A stretch of DNA of 64,000 bases, taken from assembly GCA_018262975.1 (NCBI GenBank), contig JADFDG010000001.1, positions 62,001-126,000 on the forward strand, read 5' to 3'. The first letter of the stretch is position 1, and each line of letters opens with the position of its first letter. The notes under the pieces were generated by a model. The model searched no databases and had not been told where the DNA came from. It saw only the letters and a list, made by a program, of their open reading frames with translations. Made by a program: the position numbers and the translations under genes. The stretch is from Gammaproteobacteria bacterium. GTDB taxonomy: Bacteria > Pseudomonadota > Gammaproteobacteria > Pseudomonadales > JADFDG01. Positions 46,019 through 54,568 of the stretch are shown in pieces.

Positions 46019-47614
46019 TCAGCGGCTGAAATCGATCGACTCCAGCTGGCGCTCAGGGACGCTGTAATCGACCTTGCCGCCGGCAACCAGCGTCTCGACC
46101 ACCAGGCGATCGCGATTCACCCCACGGAAGACACCCACGGTGGTCTTGCCATCCTTCGCGACGACCTTCACCGACTTGTTGAGGAAGCGCGTCAGGTCGA
46201 GACCGCCCGGGGTGATGACCGGACCGCCGGGTTCGGCGTCCGCCGTCCGCGACGTGCCCGCGCTGCGCACCGCGACGCCGGCGATGCGGATCACTTCGCC
46301 ACTGTTGAGCCGCAACGATGCCAGCTCACCGTCCGCGACGAGGAACTCGACGGTGCCGCCGGGCTTCATGGCCTCGACGACCAGGCGACCCTTGCGCATG
46401 CCACGCAGCACACCCTGCTCGCGACGGCCATCGACGAACTGCAGGGCCGCACCGCTGCCGGCCAGGCTGCCGAGGTCGGCGAAGGCAAGCGTGCGTTCGG
46501 GCGCGGCTGCCGCCGCCGGGGCCTTGCGGGCATCCTTCTGCGCCACCAACCGGGTGAGCCCCTCGGGCGGCAGCACGTTGTAGACGGGCTTGTAGCCAGC
46601 GGCTTCCGTGGCAGCCGCCGACTCCGGCATCAGTACGTTCCAGCCGAATTCATTGCGCGCCAGTTTCACCACGTGCTGGCCGATGCGGCCATCCTTGAGG
46701 CGAACAGCGGCCTGCATGCCGCCACGACCGTCAAGCGCGTCCATCACCACGCCGCTGAAATCGATACTGTCGATATCCGACTCGCCGTACTGCGAACGCA
46801 GGTAATCCTCGGCCACGTAGCGCAGCGTGTCCTCGTGGTCGAAATGACGATCGACCTCGTCGCCACGGTAGCGCAGGTGACTGGTAATCACGTCGACGTC
46901 ACCGGACGCATAGCTTTCCCATCGGTCCGGCAGGACGATCTGGACATAACCCGTCAGGCGATTGCGGGCACCAGGCGCAAGATCGATTTCCATGCGATAG
47001 CCACGGCGGATGATGTCCGTCTGCGGTTGTCCCTGCCCGTCACGCCAGGAAACGTGCACTTCCGGCGCATCGGACTGCTGCGGCGAGACTGCCCGCTTGA
47101 GCCGCTCGCCGGGCATCGCCTCATCGCCGAAGACGACGGCAATCTCGCGCTCCGGGAAGAAGCCGCCACCCTGGCGCATGCGCAGCACCCCGTCGATGAG
47201 GTCGACACGGTCGGGAACGAAGCCCTCGCCGTGGATGCGCCCCTGCAGGCGGGTACCCGGGCCCTGGCGCACCAGCAACTTAAGGGCCCGCTCGGAATCG
47301 ACGAAGCCGCTGCTCTGCCCGGCCATGACACCGGACTCCACGCTGCCATGGCCCGCCTCGAGCAGACCGTCGGGCTGCGTCGACTGGAAGAACAGCATGA
47401 GCAGGCCCGACACGGCCATGACCAGGCCGGCGGCCTGGACCAGCGCGGCCACCCACAAGTCTTCCCAGTGCCGCCGGTAGTACAACAACACCACCACGGG
47501 CATGAAGACCGACCCGGCCACCCAGCGTGGATCGTGGCGCGCGGCGTGCGCCATGTACATCGCGGCCCCGCTGATGAACATCGCGAGGCCGACCAGCAAC
47601 AGGAACGTGCTCAT
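46019..47614 (-). CDS. Membrane protein with tandem C-terminal beta repeats, unknown function
   Basis: A 531-residue protein from the ATG at 47614, which has GGAAGGAG seven bases upstream. Three N-terminal hydrophobic helices (about 1-24, 33-46, 55-76) are followed by a large soluble part with acidic DSERALKLL and a DEVDRHFDHEDTLRYVAEDYL region. An Ala-rich linker near residue 370 comes next. The C-terminus carries two copies of a 50-residue unit: G-V-L-R-G-M-R-K-G-R-L-V-V-E in the first and G-V-F-R-G-V-N-R-D-R-L-V-V-E in the second, both followed by GG-V. They look like small Sm-like beta barrels. It overlaps the thioesterase gene before it by four bases. Confidence 0.7.
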   Translation of the reverse strand: MSTFLLLVGLAMFISGAAMYMAHAARHDPRWVAGSVFMPVVVLLYYRRHWEDLWVAALVQAAGLVMAVSGLLMLFFQSTQPDGLLEAGHGSVESGVMAGQSSGFVDSERALKLLVRQGPGTRLQGRIHGEGFVPDRVDLIDGVLRMRQGGGFFPEREIAVVFGDEAMPGERLKRAVSPQQSDAPEVHVSWRDGQGQPQTDIIRRGYRMEIDLAPGARNRLTGYVQIVLPDRWESYASGDVDVITSHLRYRGDEVDRHFDHEDTLRYVAEDYLRSQYGESDIDSIDFSGVVMDALDGRGGMQAAVRLKDGRIGQHVVKLARNEFGWNVLMPESAAATEAAGYKPVYNVLPPEGLTRLVAQKDARKAPAAAAAPERTLAFADLGSLAGSGAALQFVDGRREQGVLRGMRKGRLVVEAMKPGGTVEFLVADGELASLRLNSGEVIRIAGVAVRSAGTSRTADAEPGGPVITPGGLDLTRFLNKSVKVVAKDGKTTVGVFRGVNRDRLVVETLVAGGKVDYSVPERQLESIDFSR

Positions 47615-48096
47615 CCTCTGGCTCCTTCCACGGTGGCAGGCGCGTCCGGATCGGCCAGCAGGAAATGGGCGCGCGCGTGCGCGATCGGTTCGTCCCGGTT
47701 TTCCTGCCAGCAGCTGATCATCACGTTGGCGACGCGTCGCCCCTGCCGGGTTACGGTACACGACGCATGGCAGTCACGGTAGTGACCGGCCCGCAGGTAA
47801 TCAATGGACAGGTCGATGGTCTTGGGCATGCGCGGCGTGCCCATCGTGGCCAGCAGGTGGACGATGGCGGCGTGCTCCATGAAGCCGCCGATCGCCCCGC
47901 CGTGCAGGGCCGGCAGGGTCGGGTTGCCGATGTTGTCCTGGCGCGCCGGCAGCACGAACAGCAGGCTGCCATCCGCCTCGCGCTGGCAGCGCACGCCCAG
48001 GAAGTGCGCATACGGGATGGCTTCGACCAACGGATCGAAGTTGTCCTCCGCGCGGCAGCGAGTGATGAGGTCAACGAGGCGGGCAGTCGTGCTCAT
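47611..48096 (-). CDS. PaaI-family acyl-CoA thioesterase (hotdog)
   Basis: A 161-residue hotdog thioesterase of the PaaI/DUF4442-like group. The characteristic NPTLPALHGGAIGGFMEHAAIVHLL (about 58-82) contains the HGG and E motifs of the active site; TIDLSIDYLRAG follows. The acyl substrate is unknown. It overlaps the following membrane protein gene and the preceding thioesterase gene by four bases each (ATGA twice), so the three genes form a tight operon. Confidence 0.85.
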   Translation of the reverse strand: MSTTARLVDLITRCRAEDNFDPLVEAIPYAHFLGVRCQREADGSLLFVLPARQDNIGNPTLPALHGGAIGGFMEHAAIVHLLATMGTPRMPKTIDLSIDYLRAGHYRDCHASCTVTRQGRRVANVMISCWQENRDEPIAHARAHFLLADPDAPATVEGARG

Positions 48097-48563
48097 CGGT
48101 TCTTGACCATGCTCTTGTTCAGGCCGAGGCGCATGTAGGTGGCGGTGTAGGTCGAGACCGGGTCCGCGCGGTCACCCTGGTAGGCGCAGCCGCGCACGAA
48201 CGCCACATTGGCGGTCAGGCGGTAGCACTCGGCCCAGGCCATGATGTCGATGCCCGGTTCCGGGCGGCGCAGGTGATCGATGCGCAGGTCCAGCGTCGGC
48301 GTGATGTCGTAGTCGGGAAACAGGCGGCAGGCCACCGCCAGGCCGCCGGTCTGGTCGAGCAGCGCGAGGATCGGCCCGCCATGCACGACGCCCGCCCACG
48401 GGTTGCCGACCAGGCGCTCGCTGTGGACCATGCGCACGGTGACGCCGTCGCGGCTGGACGTTTCCTCGAGCTTCATGCCGAGCTCGATGCTGTGGCGCAC
48501 GGTGCCGAGGAAGCGCTCGCACAGGCGGCGCAGGCGGGCCTCGGTCTCTTCGGGTGTACTCAT
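48093..48563 (-). CDS. PaaI-family acyl-CoA thioesterase (hotdog)
   Basis: A 156-residue protein, paralogous in fold to the next gene. GNPWAGVVHGGPILALLDQTGGLAV (about 66-90) has the HGG-x5-DQ active-site pattern of PaaI, and PTLDLRIDHLRRPEPG is the second strand pair. I chose the ATG at 48563. It is the first gene of the operon and diverges from the DMT transporter gene over 107 bp. Two adjacent hotdog proteins may form a heterodimer, as seen for other hotdog pairs; this is inference. Confidence 0.85.
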   Translation of the reverse strand: MSTPEETEARLRRLCERFLGTVRHSIELGMKLEETSSRDGVTVRMVHSERLVGNPWAGVVHGGPILALLDQTGGLAVACRLFPDYDITPTLDLRIDHLRRPEPGIDIMAWAECYRLTANVAFVRGCAYQGDRADPVSTYTATYMRLGLNKSMVKNR

Positions 48564-48670
48564 GCTCGGCGGGGCAACCTGGTGGCCCGCCGGCTGGGCG
48601 GGTGGATTCCGGAGGGTCAAGGCGACGTTTCTATTACAATCGCCGCGCCCCCTGCAAGGTAAGAGTACAC

Positions 48671-49558
48671 ATGAACGCCACCCGCTCCGGCGCGCGCCAC
48701 GACCTGCGGCGCGGCGTGACCTACGCGCTGCTGACGAGCCTGGTCGGTTCCACCGCCGCAGCCGCCGCCAAGTTCCTCGGTGGCCGGGTGTCGCCATACG
48801 TGATCGTGTTCACCCAGTACCTGATCGGCGTGGTCATCCTGCTGCCATGGCTGTTGCGCAATGGCACCGGCGCGCTGCGCACCGGGCGCTTCGCGCTGCA
48901 TTTCTGGCGCAGCATCGCCGGCTGGATCGGCTTCATGGCGTTCTATGTCGCGCTGGCCAGGGTGCCGCTGGTGGATGCCGTGCTGCTGCGCGCCGCCGCG
49001 CCGATCTGGGTGCCGGCCATCCTGTTCTTCTGGCTGGGCGTGCGCCTGCCGTGGGCCCGCTGGGCGGCCATCGGCATGGGCATGGCCGGCGTGGTGGTGA
49101 TTCTCCGGCCGGAAGCACAGGGCGTGAGCCCCTGGCACCTGGTGGGCATGCTGGCGGGCATCGGGCTGGCGGCCTCCATGGCCACCACGCGCCGGCTGGC
49201 CGCCAGCGAATCCGCGCACGCGATCATCTTCTATTACTTCGCCATCGCCGGCATTGCCACCCTGCCCTTTGCGCTTGCCACCTGGCAGACACCGTCGCTG
49301 CACGACGCGCTGCTGCTGGGATTCATCGGCGTGTCGATCTACGTGACCATGGCGCTCTATACCGCCGCCTACACCTACGCCAAGGCCAGCGTGATCTCGC
49401 CGCTGAATTTCCTCAACGTGGCCTTCGCCGGCCTGCTCGGCGTGGTGTTCTGGGGCGAAGTACCCGACTGGCTGACCTTCACCGGCATCGCGCTGGTGGT
49501 GGCCGGCGGCATCTTTGCGATCTGGCTGGAGTCGCGCGGCACCACTGCCGAGGAATGA
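48671..49558 (+). CDS. DMT/EamA-family transporter
   Basis: A 295-residue membrane protein with ten predicted helices in two EamA repeats (about 14-136 and about 155-285). Typical features are the GGRVSPYVIVFTQYLIG start and the second-repeat ISPLNFLNVAFAGLLGVVFWGE motif. Such proteins export or import amino acids, nucleosides or other metabolites; the substrate is unknown. The weak AAGG signal lies 17 bases before the ATG. It converges on the thiolase-like gene. Confidence 0.85.
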   Translation: MNATRSGARHDLRRGVTYALLTSLVGSTAAAAAKFLGGRVSPYVIVFTQYLIGVVILLPWLLRNGTGALRTGRFALHFWRSIAGWIGFMAFYVALARVPLVDAVLLRAAAPIWVPAILFFWLGVRLPWARWAAIGMGMAGVVVILRPEAQGVSPWHLVGMLAGIGLAASMATTRRLAASESAHAIIFYYFAIAGIATLPFALATWQTPSLHDALLLGFIGVSIYVTMALYTAAYTYAKASVISPLNFLNVAFAGLLGVVFWGEVPDWLTFTGIALVVAGGIFAIWLESRGTTAEE

Positions 49559-49591
49559 ACGCCGCGGCAGTGGCCATCGCCGTCGCCGGCA

Positions 49592-51124
49592 TCAGGCGAG
49601 ACGGAAGATGTTCCTGCCGTTCTCGTGGCTGACCACGCCGGCACGGCCGACGCCTTCGGCGCGCATCAGGGCGTCCAGCGTCGCGGCTTCAGCCGGCGTG
49701 TGGGCAAGGAAGCGCGTGCCGTCCTGCAGGCGACCGATCACGATGCCCTGCTGCGGCCCTGCCGGCCCGTGTGTCACGGTGTAGGTCTCGATGGTGGCGG
49801 CGCCGGAAGGTGTTTCGGTGAACGCCGGCTTCGGCATTGCATCCAGTTCGCGCTGGTAGGTGTCGGGGACGACCCGCTGCCACTGTGCGTGGCGCGGCTC
49901 GGTGGAATAGACGCCCACCGCGTGCTTGGTGACGTGCCAACCGTTGGCGTTGACCAGCCCGTGCGCGCCCGGCGCGGCGCGCAGGCGGTGCATCATCTCG
50001 GCGATCGAGTGCATCACGTAGTTGTTGCCCGGCCCGCCGAAATACGGCAACCCGCCGGTGAGCGTGAGGCCGCGTGGATCGTCCAGCGCAATGCCGAACT
50101 CCGCGCAGGCGATCTGCACCGCCGACGGGAAGCACGAGTAGATGTCGAAATGGCGCATGTCGCCGATGCCGAGCCCCGCCATGCGCAGGGCTTCCTCGCC
50201 GCAACGGCGCATGGCCGGCGACGTGGTGTAGTCGCGGCGCTCGCTGACGTGCCAGTGATCGGCCGCCTGTGCGCAGCCGTTGAGGAACACCCAGCGCGAG
50301 CGGTCGATGCCCAGCCGGCGGGCGGTGCCGGCGGACATCATCAGCACGGCCGCGGCCATGTCCACCTGGATCACGGCGTTCATGTACTTGGTGTAGGGGA
50401 AGCCGATCATGCGGTTCTGCGGCGACACCGTGGCGATCTCCGCAGCGCTGCGCGCCACCGGGAACCACGCGTGCGGATTCTTCGCTGCCACCTGGCTGAA
50501 CGGCGCGAACAGTTCGCCGAGGAATTGCTGGTGGTCGGCGATGGAGCGGCCTGCCTTGGCGCGCAGTGCATTCTCGAACAGCGGGTAGGTGTTGATCGGC
50601 AGGAAGAAGCCGTACTGCTTCTCGTGGTCGTTGCAGCCGGGCTTCATGGTGCCGATGTCCAGCGGGTCGCCGGCGGCCTTGCCGTTCCAGTCGATCTTCA
50701 CCCCGGCCTTCACCGCCGCCATGAGGGTGGCGAGGTTTTCCGAGCCGGCCAGCAGCACGATGTCGCTCTCGCCCTGCGCGATGCGCGCGGCCATCTCGTT
50801 GACCAGCATCTGCGGCGTATCGCCGCCGGCGCCGCAGTAGTAGCCGGCGCGCGGGCGCGCACCCAGCGCGGCAGCGACGTCGGCCGGCAGGTTGCCGTAG
50901 CGACCGAAACCGAAATTGCCCACCTCGGTGGAATCGATGGCCAGCCGGGTGTTGGCGATGGTATCGACCTGCGCCAGCTGCGCCTCGTCGATGCCGGCAT
51001 CGCGGGCGGCGCGCCGCGCCACCTCGACGATCATCGCCAGCGGCGTCGGCGCTTCGGCCGGCGGCAATTTGCTGGTCATCTGGCCGGCACCGACCAGCAC
51101 CGGCATGTTGTCGGCGATATTCAT
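49592..51124 (-). CDS. Thiolase-like protein (acetyl-CoA acetyltransferase family, type 1)
   Basis: A 510-residue thiolase-fold protein, behind atuR, with GAAGGAG eight bases before the ATG at 51124. The nucleophile position reads YYCGAGG, with C97 plausible, then DTPQMLVNEM. The late motif TLTGGLPYFGGPGNNYVMHS replaces the canonical GHPLGATG. The C-terminal 110 residues are an extra beta domain seen in the 'type 1' thiolase-like group. Such a protein could close the pathway by cleaving the beta-oxidation product of the terpene skeleton, but its chemistry is not certain. It is separated from atuR by two bases and presumably co-repressed. Confidence 0.75.
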   Translation of the reverse strand: MNIADNMPVLVGAGQMTSKLPPAEAPTPLAMIVEVARRAARDAGIDEAQLAQVDTIANTRLAIDSTEVGNFGFGRYGNLPADVAAALGARPRAGYYCGAGGDTPQMLVNEMAARIAQGESDIVLLAGSENLATLMAAVKAGVKIDWNGKAAGDPLDIGTMKPGCNDHEKQYGFFLPINTYPLFENALRAKAGRSIADHQQFLGELFAPFSQVAAKNPHAWFPVARSAAEIATVSPQNRMIGFPYTKYMNAVIQVDMAAAVLMMSAGTARRLGIDRSRWVFLNGCAQAADHWHVSERRDYTTSPAMRRCGEEALRMAGLGIGDMRHFDIYSCFPSAVQIACAEFGIALDDPRGLTLTGGLPYFGGPGNNYVMHSIAEMMHRLRAAPGAHGLVNANGWHVTKHAVGVYSTEPRHAQWQRVVPDTYQRELDAMPKPAFTETPSGAATIETYTVTHGPAGPQQGIVIGRLQDGTRFLAHTPAEAATLDALMRAEGVGRAGVVSHENGRNIFRLA

Positions 51125-51126
51125 AC

Positions 51127-51747
51127 TCAGCACTCCTTCGAAGGCCGGATGGCCATGCCCAGCACGGTGTCCACCAGTTGCGCGATCGACATCGGGCCCT
51201 GCGGGTCGTACCAGGTATTGCTCCAGCTGATGGCGCCGGTCAGCAGGCGGCGCAGCACGAACGGCTCGACGTCGATGAGTCCTTCCTTGCGCGCGGCCGT
51301 CAGCACGTCCAGCCATACCTGTTCATAGACGCTGCGCAGGCCCAGCACGTCCTTCTGGTTGGCCGGCGACAAGGCGGCCCACGAATACACCAGCACCGCC
51401 ATGGCCTCGCGCGTGTCGCCGATGATGGACTGCAGCTCGCACTCGATCAGCGCGCGCAACTTCGCGCGGGTGCCCGGTGCCGCCGCGACCGCGTGCTGCA
51501 AGCGCTCGGTGTTGAAGCGGATCACGTCGATCATCACCGCCTTGAGGATCTCTTCCTTGCTGGCGAAATGATGGAACAGGCTGCCGGACTGGATGCCGAC
51601 GCGCGCGGCGATATCGCGTACCGTGGTGCGCTCGTAGCCCTGCTCGCGGAACAGGCTGGCGGCCGCGGACAGCACCTTGCCGCGCGGGGAGTCCTCGATA
51701 CCGTTGACCTGCAGGGTCTTGCGGCGGGAACGGGCGGTGGCGGTCAT
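51127..51747 (-). CDS. atuR: TetR-family regulator, AtuR-type
   Basis: A 206-residue TetR/AcrR repressor. The N-terminal helix-turn-helix is in LFREQGYERTTVRDIAARVGIQSGSLFHHFASKEEIL (about 34-70), and the C-terminal ligand domain has YSWAALSPANQKDVL. I chose the ATG at 51747 (MTATARSRRKTLQVNG). It diverges from atuA with an 18-bp dyad between the genes, and sits in the same relative place as P. aeruginosa atuR. The expected inducer is a terpenoid acyl-CoA, by analogy. Confidence 0.85.
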   Translation of the reverse strand: MTATARSRRKTLQVNGIEDSPRGKVLSAAASLFREQGYERTTVRDIAARVGIQSGSLFHHFASKEEILKAVMIDVIRFNTERLQHAVAAAPGTRAKLRALIECELQSIIGDTREAMAVLVYSWAALSPANQKDVLGLRSVYEQVWLDVLTAARKEGLIDVEPFVLRRLLTGAISWSNTWYDPQGPMSIAQLVDTVLGMAIRPSKEC

Positions 51748-51788
51748 GGCACGGCGGTCCTCGCTGGGTGAATGGCCGGCCCGGACAA

Positions 51789-51818
51789 TTGCCAGACCAA
51801 GCGCTTGCTTGGTAGTGT
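51789..51818 (+). promoter_or_regulatory. Probable atuA promoter
   Basis: TTGCCA (51789-51794) and TAGTGT (51813-51818) are spaced by 18 bases. The TetR-type operator fills the spacer, so binding would block RNA polymerase. This is the only plausible -35/-10 pair I see before atuA. Confidence 0.55.
51796..51813. promoter_or_regulatory. TetR-type operator between atuR and atuA
   Basis: ACCAAGC (51796-51802) and GCTTGGT (51807-51813) are perfect complements around GCTT. The inner CAAGCGCTTG is itself a palindrome. Its position between divergent regulator and catabolic genes makes it the likely AtuR binding site. Confidence 0.8.
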
Positions 51819-51878
51819 ACGGGGGCATCCCGGGGCCTGACCAGCCCTCCCCCCTTCCCGACAGGAGCAGGTTACGCC

Positions 51879-53675
51879 ATGACATCCGGCAACAGGACCC
51901 TCCGCATCGGCTGTGCCGCCGCCTTCTGGGGCGACACCAACGCCGCCGCCTTCCAGCTGGTGCGCCACGCCGAACTCGACTACCTGGTGTTCGACTACCT
52001 CGCCGAGGTGACCATGTCGATCATGGCCGGCGCGCGCATGAAGGACCCCACCGCCGGCTACGCGCACGACTTCGTCACCGAGGTCATGGCGCCGCTGGCA
52101 AAGGACATCGCCGCGAAGAAGATCAAGGTGATTGCCAACGCCGGCGGCGTGAACCCGCAATCCTGCCGCGACGCCCTGCAGAAGGCGTTCGCCGCCGCCG
52201 GCGTCGAGCTGAAGATCGCGCTGGTCACCGGTGACGACCTGCAACCGCGTCGCGCCGAACTGCCGGCCGACATCGTCGAGATGGAAACCGGCAAGCCCCT
52301 GCCGGGCTTCACCGTGAGCATGAACGCCTACCTGGGCGCCCGGCCGATCGCCGACGCGCTGGCGCGCGGCGCCGACGTGGTGGTGACCGGCCGCGTGGCG
52401 GACAGCGCCATGGTGCTGGCACCGATGATGCACGAGTTCGGCTGGGCGCTGACCGACTACGACAAGCTCGCCCAGGGCTCGCTGGCCGGCCACGTGATCG
52501 AGTGTGGCGCGCAATGCACGGGCGGCAACTTCACCGACTGGGAATCCGTGCCCGGTTACGACGATATGGGTTTCCCGGTGATCGAATGCGCCGCCGACGG
52601 CTCGTTCACCGTTACCAAGCCCGCCGGCACCGGCGGCCTGGTGACGCCGTTCACCGTGGGCGAGCAGATCCTCTACGAGATCGGCGACCCGCGCGCCTAC
52701 ATGCTGCCGGACGTGGTCTGTGACTTCACGCAGGTGAAACTCGAGCAGACCGGCGAGAACCGCGTGCGCGTCAGTGGCGCCCGCGGCCTGCCGCCAACCG
52801 CCTCCTACAAGTGCAGCGCCACCTTCCCGGACGGCAACCGCATCACCGCGAGTTTCATGATCGGCGGCATCGACGCGGCGAAAAAGGGCCAGCGCGTGGC
52901 CGACGCCATCCTCGCCCGCGTACGCCGGCTGCTGGCCGAGAAGGGCGTGGCGGACTTCCGCGAGGTGAGCGTGGAAGTCCTCGGCACCGAGGCCACCTAC
53001 GGCGCCAACGCGCGCGTGCGTGACACGCGCGAGGTAATCGTCAAGATCGCCTGCGTGCACAACGACAAGCACGCGCTGCGACTGTTCGCCCGCGAGATCG
53101 CCCAGGCCGCCACCGGCATGGCGCCGGGCCTGAGCGGCATCGTCGGCGGACGCCCGAAGGAAAACCCGCGCATCCGCCTGTTCTCCTGCCTGGTGCCCAA
53201 GTCGCTGGTCAGTGCGCGCGTGGATATCGACGGCGAGATAACCACCAGCGAGGTACCGGTGGCCGGCGGTTTCTCGCCGGACATGGTGCAGGCGCAGCCC
53301 GCCGGCGAGACCCGTGGTGGCGATGCCAGCGTACCGCTCGTAAAGCTGGCCGTGGCGCGTTCCGGCGACAAGGGCAACCATTCCAACATCGGCGTGATGG
53401 CGCGAGAGCCCGAATACCTGCCCTACATCCGCGCGGCGCTCACCGAAGCCGCGGTGGCGCAATACATGCAGCACGTGCTCGACCCGCAGCGTGGCCGCGT
53501 CACGCGCTGGGAACTGCCCGGCCTGAACGCCTTCAACTTCCTGCTCGAGAACGCCCTCGGCGGCGGCGGCATCGCCAGCCTGCGCATCGACCCGCAGGGC
53601 AAGGCCTTCGCCCAGCAACTGCTCGATTTCCCGGTACCGGTGCCGCGGGCACTGGCCGACAAGCTCGGAGCCTGA
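51879..53675 (+). CDS. atuA: AtuA family protein, acyclic terpene utilisation (DUF1446)
   Basis: A 598-residue protein of the AtuA family. The DUF1446 domain (about 8-450) starts [15 protein letters not shown] and includes [10 protein letters not shown] and [14 protein letters not shown]-terminal ferredoxin-fold-like domain (about 485-595) has [16 protein letters not shown]. It is essential for growth on citronellol in P. aeruginosa and P. citronellolis, but its reaction is not established. It is first in the operon, four bases before the SDR gene. Confidence 0.9.
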   Translation: MTSGNRTLRIGCAAAFWGDTNAAAFQLVRHAELDYLVFDYLAEVTMSIMAGARMKDPTAGYAHDFVTEVMAPLAKDIAAKKIKVIANAGGVNPQSCRDALQKAFAAAGVELKIALVTGDDLQPRRAELPADIVEMETGKPLPGFTVSMNAYLGARPIADALARGADVVVTGRVADSAMVLAPMMHEFGWALTDYDKLAQGSLAGHVIECGAQCTGGNFTDWESVPGYDDMGFPVIECAADGSFTVTKPAGTGGLVTPFTVGEQILYEIGDPRAYMLPDVVCDFTQVKLEQTGENRVRVSGARGLPPTASYKCSATFPDGNRITASFMIGGIDAAKKGQRVADAILARVRRLLAEKGVADFREVSVEVLGTEATYGANARVRDTREVIVKIACVHNDKHALRLFAREIAQAATGMAPGLSGIVGGRPKENPRIRLFSCLVPKSLVSARVDIDGEITTSEVPVAGGFSPDMVQAQPAGETRGGDASVPLVKLAVARSGDKGNHSNIGVMAREPEYLPYIRAALTEAAVAQYMQHVLDPQRGRVTRWELPGLNAFNFLLENALGGGGIASLRIDPQGKAFAQQLLDFPVPVPRALADKLGA

Positions 53676-53678
53676 CCC

Positions 53679-54554
53679 ATGGGATACCGTTCGATACTGC
53701 GCCAGGATGCCTTCGCGGGGCGCAACGTGATCGTCACCGGCGGCGGCAGCGGCATCGGCCGCTGCACCGCGCATGAGCTGGCCTCGCTGGGCGCGCGCGT
53801 CTACCTGGTGGGCCGCAAGGAAGAAAAACTGCAGAAGGTGCAGGCGGAAATCCGCGAGGACGGCGGCCTGGCCGAATACCGCGTGTGCGACATCCGCGAG
53901 GAAGACGCGGTGAAGGCGATGGTCGCTTCCATCGTCGCCGAGTGCGGCCAGGTGCATGGACTGGTCAACAATGCCGGCGGCCAGTTCCCCTCTCCGCTCG
54001 CCGTGATTTCCCAGAAAGGCTGGGAAGCGGTGGTACGCACCAACCTCACCGGCGGCTTCCTGGTGGCGCGCGAGGTGTTCGTGCAGTCGATGAACCGCAC
54101 CGGCGGTGCGATCGTGAACATCACCGCCGACTTCTGGGGCGGCATGCCCGGCATGGGCCACTCCGGTGCGGCACGCGCCGGCATGGACAACTTCACCAGG
54201 ACGGCCGCCTACGAGTGGGGCCACTGCGGCGTGCGCGTGAATGCCGTGGCGCCCGGCTGGATCATGTCCAGCGGCATGGACACCTACCCGGACTCCTTCA
54301 AGGCAGTGATCAAGAAGCTCAAGGACGCCGTGCCGCTCAAGCGCATGGGCCACGAGGCGGAAGTCTCCGGTGTGATCTGCTTCCTGCTGTCCGACGCCGC
54401 CGCCTTCGTGTCCGGCACCAACGTGCGCATCGACGGCGCGGCCTCGCAGGGCAACGTCGCCGCCTGGGAACTGCCCGGCAAGACGCCCTCGCAGGCCTGG
54501 CAAGGCTTCCACCGCGAGGTCATCCCCGACGTGTTCAAGACCGACGGCAACTGA
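53679..54554 (+). CDS. atuB: SDR-family protein in the AtuB position, degenerate active site
   Basis: A 291-residue SDR resembling peroxisomal 2-enoyl-CoA reductase (PECR-like). The cofactor loop GGGSGIG (21-27) and NNAG (97-100) are normal. At the YxxxK site, where human PECR has YNLTK, this protein has D170-NFT-R174, so both catalytic residues are changed. It could use another residue, or work as a cofactor-binding partner. It starts four bases after atuA and lies 15 bp before atuC. Confidence 0.82.
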   Translation: MGYRSILRQDAFAGRNVIVTGGGSGIGRCTAHELASLGARVYLVGRKEEKLQKVQAEIREDGGLAEYRVCDIREEDAVKAMVASIVAECGQVHGLVNNAGGQFPSPLAVISQKGWEAVVRTNLTGGFLVAREVFVQSMNRTGGAIVNITADFWGGMPGMGHSGAARAGMDNFTRTAAYEWGHCGVRVNAVAPGWIMSSGMDTYPDSFKAVIKKLKDAVPLKRMGHEAEVSGVICFLLSDAAAFVSGTNVRIDGAASQGNVAAWELPGKTPSQAWQGFHREVIPDVFKTDGN

Positions 54555-54568
54555 ACGGAAAACCCACC

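Noticed and set aside
51744..54512. Minus-strand open frame of 922 codons
   Set aside because: It mirrors atuA and atuB on the opposite strand. Its composition (His, Gly, Arg, Ala, Val) is typical of reverse-complement translation in GC-rich DNA.
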